10,049 bases of DNA from Actinomycetes bacterium (GTDB taxonomy: Bacteria > Actinomycetota > Acidimicrobiia > Spongiisociales > UBA5794): contig JAMBLK010000025.1 in the NCBI GenBank assembly GCA_023336855.1, forward strand, positions 1-10,049. The letters are read 5' to 3'. Shown here piece after piece: positions 6,106 through 10,049 of the stretch. The position numbers and the translations under genes were made by a program. How positions within the stretch are numbered: the stretch's first letter is position 1; every line of letters begins with the position of its first letter. The notes beneath the pieces were generated by a model. It had not been told where the DNA came from, made no database searches, and saw only the letters and a program-made list of their open reading frames with translations.

Positions 6106-7446
6106 ATGTTCGACTCCCTCTCCAACCGACTGAACGACACCTTCTCGCGATTGCGGGGTAAGGGACGGCTCTCAGAATCCGATGTGAATGACGCTCTTCG
6201 CGAGGTGCGGATCGCACTCCTGGAGGCAGACGTCAACGTGTCGGTTGTGAAGTCGATGCTGGCGCGGGTGAAAGAGCGAGCCGTTGACACCGAGGTGACG
6301 AAGAGCCTCACACCGGGGCAGCAGGTCATCAAGATCGTTCACGAAGAGTTGATCGTCACCCTCGGGGCAGAAGAGGTTCCGCTGGTCCGACCCGCCGCAC
6401 CACCGCTCGTCATCCTCATGGTTGGTCTGCAGGGTTCCGGCAAGACGACGACGGCGGCGAAGCTGGCGAAGCACGTGAAGAGCAAGGGGAGACGCCCGAT
6501 GCTTGTTGCTGCGGATCTCCAGCGCCCTGCCGCCATCGATCAACTGGAGTCGTTGGGGCAGAGGATCGACGTCCCCGTCTACGTCGACCGGAAGTCCAAG
6601 GCGCCGAAGCTCGTGAAGGCTGCCTTGAAGGAAGCGAGGTCCGAAGGCGCGAACGTCGTGATCATCGACACAGCCGGGCGTTTGCAGGTCGACAAGGATC
6701 TCATGAAGGAGCTTGCGGCCGTCCGCAAGATCGCGAACCCGGATGAAGTGCTCCTCGTACTCGACGCAATGACCGGCCAGGAAGCCGTCAACGTCGCGAA
6801 CGGTTTCCTCGAATACACCGACCTCACCGGACTCGTCCTCACGAAGCTCGACGGCGACGCCCGAGGTGGCGCCGCCATCTCGGCCCGCGAGGTAACCGGT
6901 CAACCGATCAAGTTCGTCGGCGTGGGAGAGGGCATTGACGAACTCGACGTCTTCTACCCGGAGCGGATGGCGTCGCGCATCCTCGGTATGGGTGACGTGT
7001 TATCGCTCATCGAGAAGGCCGAGACGATCTATGGCCAAGAAGAGGCTGAAGAAGCGGCGGCGAAGATGCTGGACGCTTCGTTCAACCTCGAGGACTTCCT
7101 CCAGCAGTTCCAGCAGATCAAGAAGATGGGGCCATTGCAACAGTTGGTTGGTATGCTCCCGGGCGCCGGATCGGCACTACGCGACGTCGAGATCGACGAC
7201 CGTCAACTCGCACGCGTTGAGGCCATCATCCGGTCGATGACCACCGCGGAGCGCCGGGATCCCAAGATCATCAATGGGAGCCGCAAGCGGCGCATCGCAA
7301 GAGGTTCGGGGACGCGACCGCAAGACGTCAACGTGTTGTTGAAGCAATTCTCCGAGTCACAGAAGATGATGAAGGCGTTCGCCGGAGGTAAGAACCCCAT
7401 TCCTGGGCTTACCATGCCGGGGATGAGCCATAAGAAGAAGAGGTAG
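6106..7446 (+). CDS. ffh: Signal recognition particle GTPase (SRP54 / Ffh)
   Basis: Binds SRP RNA and signal peptides of nascent membrane proteins and delivers ribosomes to FtsY at the membrane. The 446 residues contain an N domain (1-90, with RIALLEADVNVSVVK), a G domain with GLQGSGKTTTAAKLA (107-121, P-loop), DLQRPAAIDQL (137-147), DTAGR (188-192), TKLDGDARGG (246-255) and GEGIDELDVF (274-283), and an M domain (about 300-446) with the finger-loop region KKMGPLQQLVGMLPGAG (339-355) and the RNA-binding GSRKRRIARGSGT (391-403). The C terminus MPGMSHKKKR is basic. It is followed after 2 nt by rpsP, with the rpsP ribosome site AGAGG inside its last codons. A ffh-rpsP-khpA-rimM order is common in actinobacteria. 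Confidence 0.97.
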   Translation: MFDSLSNRLNDTFSRLRGKGRLSESDVNDALREVRIALLEADVNVSVVKSMLARVKERAVDTEVTKSLTPGQQVIKIVHEELIVTLGAEEVPLVRPAAPPLVILMVGLQGSGKTTTAAKLAKHVKSKGRRPMLVAADLQRPAAIDQLESLGQRIDVPVYVDRKSKAPKLVKAALKEARSEGANVVIIDTAGRLQVDKDLMKELAAVRKIANPDEVLLVLDAMTGQEAVNVANGFLEYTDLTGLVLTKLDGDARGGAAISAREVTGQPIKFVGVGEGIDELDVFYPERMASRILGMGDVLSLIEKAETIYGQEEAEEAAAKMLDASFNLEDFLQQFQQIKKMGPLQQLVGMLPGAGSALRDVEIDDRQLARVEAIIRSMTTAERRDPKIINGSRKRRIARGSGTRPQDVNVLLKQFSESQKMMKAFAGGKNPIPGLTMPGMSHKKKR

Positions 7447-7448
7447 AC

Positions 7449-7907
7449 ATGCCGGTGAAGATCCGTCTCACGCGGATGGGTAAGAAGAAGCAACCCTCGT
7501 ATCGCGTCGTGGTGATGGACTCACGCAAGCCGCGCGATGGGAAGTACATCGAGCAGATCGGCCGGTATGACCCGCGCCAGGATCCGTCGCTCATCGAGAT
7601 CGACAACGCTCGTGCCGTCGACTGGCTCCAGAAGGGTGCGCAGCCGACAGAGAGAGCACAGAAGCTGCTCGAGATTTCCGGCGCCTGGACTGAGTTCAGG
7701 GTCGCCAGAGGCGATGTCCACGTTGTGGGTGAGGCGCCGGCCGAGACCCCCAAGCCGAAGGTCGAAGCAGCCCCGGTGATGCTGGACGAGATCCAGGACG
7801 AGGCAGCCGCAGCCGCCGAAGAAGTGACCGAAGAGGTCGAGGTCGTTGAAGAGATCGAAGTAGTCGTTGTCGAAGAGACGGCTACCGAAGAAACGGACGA
7901 GTCATGA
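7449..7907 (+). CDS. rpsP: 30S ribosomal protein bS16 with long acidic C-terminal tail
   Basis: Core bS16 (residues 1 to about 85) is clear: MPVKIRLTRMGKKKQPSYRV, VMDSRKPRDGKYIEQIGRYD, and the segment PTERAQKLLEISGAWTEF. It binds 16S rRNA in the 30S body during assembly. The family core is about 80-90 residues, but this protein has 152. Residues from about 95 form a Pro/Ala linker, then a Glu/Val-rich stretch (120-152) built of repeated EEV/EVVEE units. Extended bS16 tails occur in mycobacteria and relatives; this one is strongly acidic, and its role is unknown. The ATG lies 2 nt after the ffh stop, with AGAGG just upstream, and the TGA overlaps the khpA start as ATGA. Confidence 0.96.
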   Translation: MPVKIRLTRMGKKKQPSYRVVVMDSRKPRDGKYIEQIGRYDPRQDPSLIEIDNARAVDWLQKGAQPTERAQKLLEISGAWTEFRVARGDVHVVGEAPAETPKPKVEAAPVMLDEIQDEAAAAAEEVTEEVEVVEEIEVVVVEETATEETDES

Positions 7908-8155
7908 AGCAAGGCGACATTGTTGAGAACGTTGTGACCTACGTCGTCACGCAGATCGTCGACGACGCTGACTCCGTCCAGGTCGAGATCGTGCCGGACG
8001 GTGACGACGCGATCGTCGCTGAGGTGCGCACTGCCAAGTCCGACATGGGGCGCGTCATCGGTCGCCGTGGTCGCGTGGCACGAGCCATCCGCTCCGTCGC
8101 ATCGGTCGCAGGTGACGAAGAAGGTATCTCCGTCGAGGTCGACTTCCTCGACTGA
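7904..8155 (+). CDS. khpA: KH-domain RNA-binding protein KhpA
   Basis: An 83-residue single type II KH domain with the RNA-contacting GxxG loop as GRRG (53-56) in RVIGRRGRVARAIRSV. Length, sequence and place between rpsP and rimM identify it as KhpA (formerly YlqC). In firmicutes it partners with KhpB/EloR and influences cell-division and elongation mRNAs; the actinobacterial role is less defined. It starts inside the rpsP stop (ATGA) and ends one base before the rimM GTG. Confidence 0.93.
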   Translation: MKQGDIVENVVTYVVTQIVDDADSVQVEIVPDGDDAIVAEVRTAKSDMGRVIGRRGRVARAIRSVASVAGDEEGISVEVDFLD

Positions 8156-8156
8156 C

Positions 8157-8666
8157 GTGGAACCGGTTCTCGTCGGATACGTTCGCCGGGCACACGGCAT
8201 CAACGGCGCGGTTGTCGTTCGCCCACTCACCGACGACCCGGACGGGCGCTGGTTCTCCGGTGCGGAGTTGACCAGCGACGGCAACCCTTCTGCCGGATAC
8301 ACCATCACGAAGGTCGGTCCTCACAAGGACGGACTCCTCGTCCACTTCGAAGGCGTCACCGATCGCACAACTGCAGAGGCGTTGCGCGGTACTTCCTTCA
8401 CGATCGCGTCAGATGATCGACGCGAACTCGACTCCGAGGAATTCTGGCCCGACGACCTGATCGGGTGCACCGTCGTCGACGACGCCGGAGAGTTCCTGGG
8501 AACGGTTGACTCCGTCGAATTCGGATCCGCCCAGGACCGTCTCGCCGTTCGCACCCCCGATGGGGTTGTCGAGGTTCCGTTCGTCGACGCCATCGTCCCC
8601 TCCATCGATCTGGCTGCCCGCAGGATCGTGATGACTCCACCTGCAGGTCTGTTCCCCGAGGTCTAG
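8157..8666 (+). CDS. rimM: Ribosome maturation factor RimM
   Basis: Assists maturation of the 30S head around uS19. The 169-residue protein has the N-terminal RimM barrel (VGYVRRAHGINGAVVVRPLTD, 6-26) and a C-terminal PRC-barrel (about 93-165: FWPDDLIGCTVVDDAGEFLG, VPFVDAIVPSIDL, PPAGLF). The GTG at 8157-8159, one base after the khpA stop, is chosen because it yields the family N terminus EPVLVGYVRRAHG; a longer in-frame reading from 8001 only translates khpA out of frame. The TAG stop at 8664-8666 lies directly against the 8667-8747 repeat. trmD and rplS, which usually come next, are absent. Confidence 0.95.
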   Translation: MEPVLVGYVRRAHGINGAVVVRPLTDDPDGRWFSGAELTSDGNPSAGYTITKVGPHKDGLLVHFEGVTDRTTAEALRGTSFTIASDDRRELDSEEFWPDDLIGCTVVDDAGEFLGTVDSVEFGSAQDRLAVRTPDGVVEVPFVDAIVPSIDLAARRIVMTPPAGLFPEV

Positions 8667-8747
8667 CGGACAGCGGACAGCGGACAGCTAGACACCTCGT
8701 GGATCCCTCGTGCTGTGGGCTGTTTGCTCTGGGCTGTAGTCTGTGAT
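8661..8747. repeat. Two-sided 7-bp word array between rimM and the icmF-like gene
   Basis: Directly after the rimM stop are three tandem CGGACAG words (8667-8673, 8674-8680, 8681-8687). After a 25-nt centre containing GGATCC (8701-8706), five 7-mers of the complementary type CTGTNNN follow in exact register at 8713, 8720, 8727 (CTCTGGG variant), 8734 and 8741. An inverted repeat GTCTAGC (8661-8667) / GCTAGAC (8687-8693) includes the rimM TAG in its left arm. The layout parallels the arrays at 460-518 and 2310-2375 but with different words and less perfect pairing. No U-tract is seen. Confidence 0.7.
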
Positions 8748-8752
8748 CCGTG
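8737..8752 (+). promoter_or_regulatory. Candidate -10 element for a leaderless icmF-like transcript
   Basis: TAGTCT (8737-8742) lies 7 nt before the GTG start, the spacing expected if transcription starts at the GTG itself. There is no ribosome site upstream, and an in-frame TGA (8744-8746) excludes an earlier start. The hexamer is formed by two adjacent words of the 7-bp repeat. No -35 match is visible. Consensus matching by eye only. Confidence 0.35.
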
Positions 8753-10049
8753 CCGTACGACCCGCATCACCACGTTCGCATCGTGACCGCTACGTCGTTG
8801 TTCGACGGCCACGACGCCGCCATCAACATCATGAGGCGTCTCCTCCAGTCAACGGGTGCTGAGGTTATCCACCTTGGCCACGACCGCTCGGCCGCCGACA
8901 TCGCAAGTGCGGCGATTGAAGAAGACGCCCAGGCCGTTGCCATCACGTCGTATCAGGGCGGGCACATGGAGTTCTTCCGATACGTGCGCAGTCTGCTCGA
9001 CGAGGTGGGTGCCGATCACGTGAAGATCTTCGGAGGTGGCGGGGGAACGATTCTGCCGGAAGAGGCAAGGGAACTCGAGCGATCCGGGATCGAGAGGATC
9101 TATTCGCCGGACGACGGTCGGGATCTCGGACTCCAGGGAATGATCGACGACCTGCTCGAACGAGCCGACTATCCGGTGGTGAGCGAAGCGCCCCTCGATC
9201 CGGCCGATCTGACGCCCGACACACCCGGTCTGCTCGGACGAATGATCTCAACGGTTGAGCAAGATTCCGATAGCTCTCTCGCAACGGCCGCACGAGAGGC
9301 AGCCGCAGGCAGCGTCGCTCCGGTGATCGGAATCACCGGGACCGGCGGTGCCGGGAAGTCGTCGCTCATCGACGAGATCGTGGTCCGCTACCTCGCGGAC
9401 TTTCCCGATCGAACACTGGCGATCATCTCCGTCGACCCCTCGCGTCGACGCTCAGGCGGCGCTCTGCTCGGTGACCGAATTCGCATGAACTCGGTCACTC
9501 ATCCCCGCGTCTTCATGCGGTCGCTCGCCACCCGCCAGGCGAACCTTGCCCTCTCCCCACACGTCGCCTCGACCGTCGATCTCGTCAAGGCGGCCGGATA
9601 CGACCTGGTCATCCTCGAGACGTCGGGCATCGGGCAAGCGGACACCGAGATCGTGGACCACGCCGATATCGCTCTCTATGTGATGACGCCCGAATACGGC
9701 GCAGCGAGCCAGCTCGAGAAGGTCGACATGCTCGACTTCGCCGACCTGATCGTGGTGAACAAGGCCGACCGGCGCGGTGCCGAGGATGCCGTTCGCGACG
9801 TGCGGAAGCAGTACCGGCGCAACCACGGAGCATTCGAGTCGCCAGACGAAGACCTTCCGATCTACGCGACCGTGGCATCCCACTTCAACGATGCGGGCAC
9901 CAATCGGTTCTATCGGGCGCTCATGACGGCCGTCGACGCTCGCACGGAGAGAGGTTTCGCCTCAACGATCGACCTCCCCACGGATCATGGAGGCGAGCAG
10001 CCGGTCATCCCGAAAGACCGTGTCCGGTATCTGTCCGAGATCTCGGACA
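8750..10049 (+). CDS. icmF: Fused isobutyryl-CoA mutase (IcmF-like), N-terminal part
   Basis: IcmF is a coenzyme B12-dependent acyl-CoA mutase that interconverts isobutyryl-CoA and n-butyryl-CoA (some forms take isovaleryl/pivalyl-CoA), with its own G-protein chaperone fused in. The visible 433 codons contain the B12-binding domain with LFDGHDAAINIMRRLL (17-32; His21 as the lower axial cobalt ligand), HLGHDRS (41-47), TSYQGGH (66-72) and FGGGGGT (94-100). The MeaB-type GTPase domain follows with P-loop GTGGAGKSS (197-205), DPSRRRSGGALLGDRIRMN (229-247), ETSGIGQADTE (290-300) and NKAD (337-340). A linker ends VIPKDRVRYLSEISD (419-433), the start of the mutase substrate domain in this family. 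Domain order B12-G-mutase identifies IcmF rather than ordinary methylmalonyl-CoA mutase, where B12 binding is C-terminal. The GTG start is fixed by an in-frame TGA two codons upstream. The catalytic barrel lies beyond the window, so substrate specificity cannot be judged. Confidence 0.92.
   Translation, partial: MPYDPHHHVRIVTATSLFDGHDAAINIMRRLLQSTGAEVIHLGHDRSAADIASAAIEEDAQAVAITSYQGGHMEFFRYVRSLLDEVGADHVKIFGGGGGTILPEEARELERSGIERIYSPDDGRDLGLQGMIDDLLERADYPVVSEAPLDPADLTPDTPGLLGRMISTVEQDSDSSLATAAREAAAGSVAPVIGITGTGGAGKSSLIDEIVVRYLADFPDRTLAIISVDPSRRRSGGALLGDRIRMNSVTHPRVFMRSLATRQANLALSPHVASTVDLVKAAGYDLVILETSGIGQADTEIVDHADIALYVMTPEYGAASQLEKVDMLDFADLIVVNKADRRGAEDAVRDVRKQYRRNHGAFESPDEDLPIYATVASHFNDAGTNRFYRALMTAVDARTERGFASTIDLPTDHGGEQPVIPKDRVRYLSEISD

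Noticed and set aside
7409..8308. A 299-codon open frame on the - strand across rpsP, khpA and rimM
   Set aside because: It is opposite three confidently identified genes, and its Ser/Thr-rich run is the mirror of the acidic bS16 tail codons.
8667..8749. Cobalamin riboswitch upstream of the B12-dependent mutase
   Set aside because: The gap is only 83 nt, filled by 7-bp repeats, with no B12-box-like sequence; the start appears leaderless.

Overview
The window is gene-dense, GC-rich bacterial DNA. Genes are packed with 4-nt ATGA start/stop overlaps, and the longest gap between genes is about 133 bp, so no stretch over 300 bp lacks a gene. High GC, GTG/TTG starts, a bS16 with a long acidic tail, an EtfB of the actinobacterial type and a fused B12-dependent acyl-CoA mutase suggest an actinobacterium, possibly Acidimicrobiia-like. 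That placement is inference; no rRNA or other marker settles it.

Layout. At 1-479 on the + strand are the last codons of an unidentified gene and cdd (cytidine deaminase). Converging on cdd from the - strand is etfB-etfA (electron transfer flavoprotein), 2238 down to 515. Upstream of these, also on the - strand, is a five-gene overlapping operon from 6051 down to 2372: upp, a class I SAM methyltransferase, a small alkyltransferase-like protein, deoA-type nucleoside phosphorylase and punA-type purine nucleoside phosphorylase. Divergent from upp on the + strand is the translation/secretion cluster ffh-rpsP-khpA-rimM (6106-8666). The + strand then continues with the first 433 codons of an icmF-like fused isobutyryl-CoA mutase, cut by the window end.

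How the genes fit together. Cdd deaminates (deoxy)cytidine, the DeoA-type enzyme splits pyrimidine nucleosides to base and (deoxy)ribose-1-phosphate, Upp converts uracil to UMP, and PunA does the phosphorolysis of purine nucleosides. Together they form a compact nucleoside salvage module. EtfAB accepts electrons from acyl-CoA dehydrogenases and IcmF rearranges acyl-CoA skeletons, so both point to branched or short-chain acyl-CoA metabolism. Ffh is the SRP GTPase; bS16, KhpA and RimM act in 30S biogenesis and RNA binding.

Most unusual feature. Three gaps that begin at the 3' end of a gene (460-518, 2310-2375, 8661-8747) hold arrays of short 7-8 bp words. One half reads on one strand and the other half is built of reverse-complement words. 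The first two use a shared vocabulary (words starting GTAG) around the same GTAC centre; the third has the same plan with a different vocabulary. In all three, TAG stop codons of flanking genes lie inside or directly against the array. The only divergent gap (upp/ffh) has no such array. I do not recognise this as a named repeat family.
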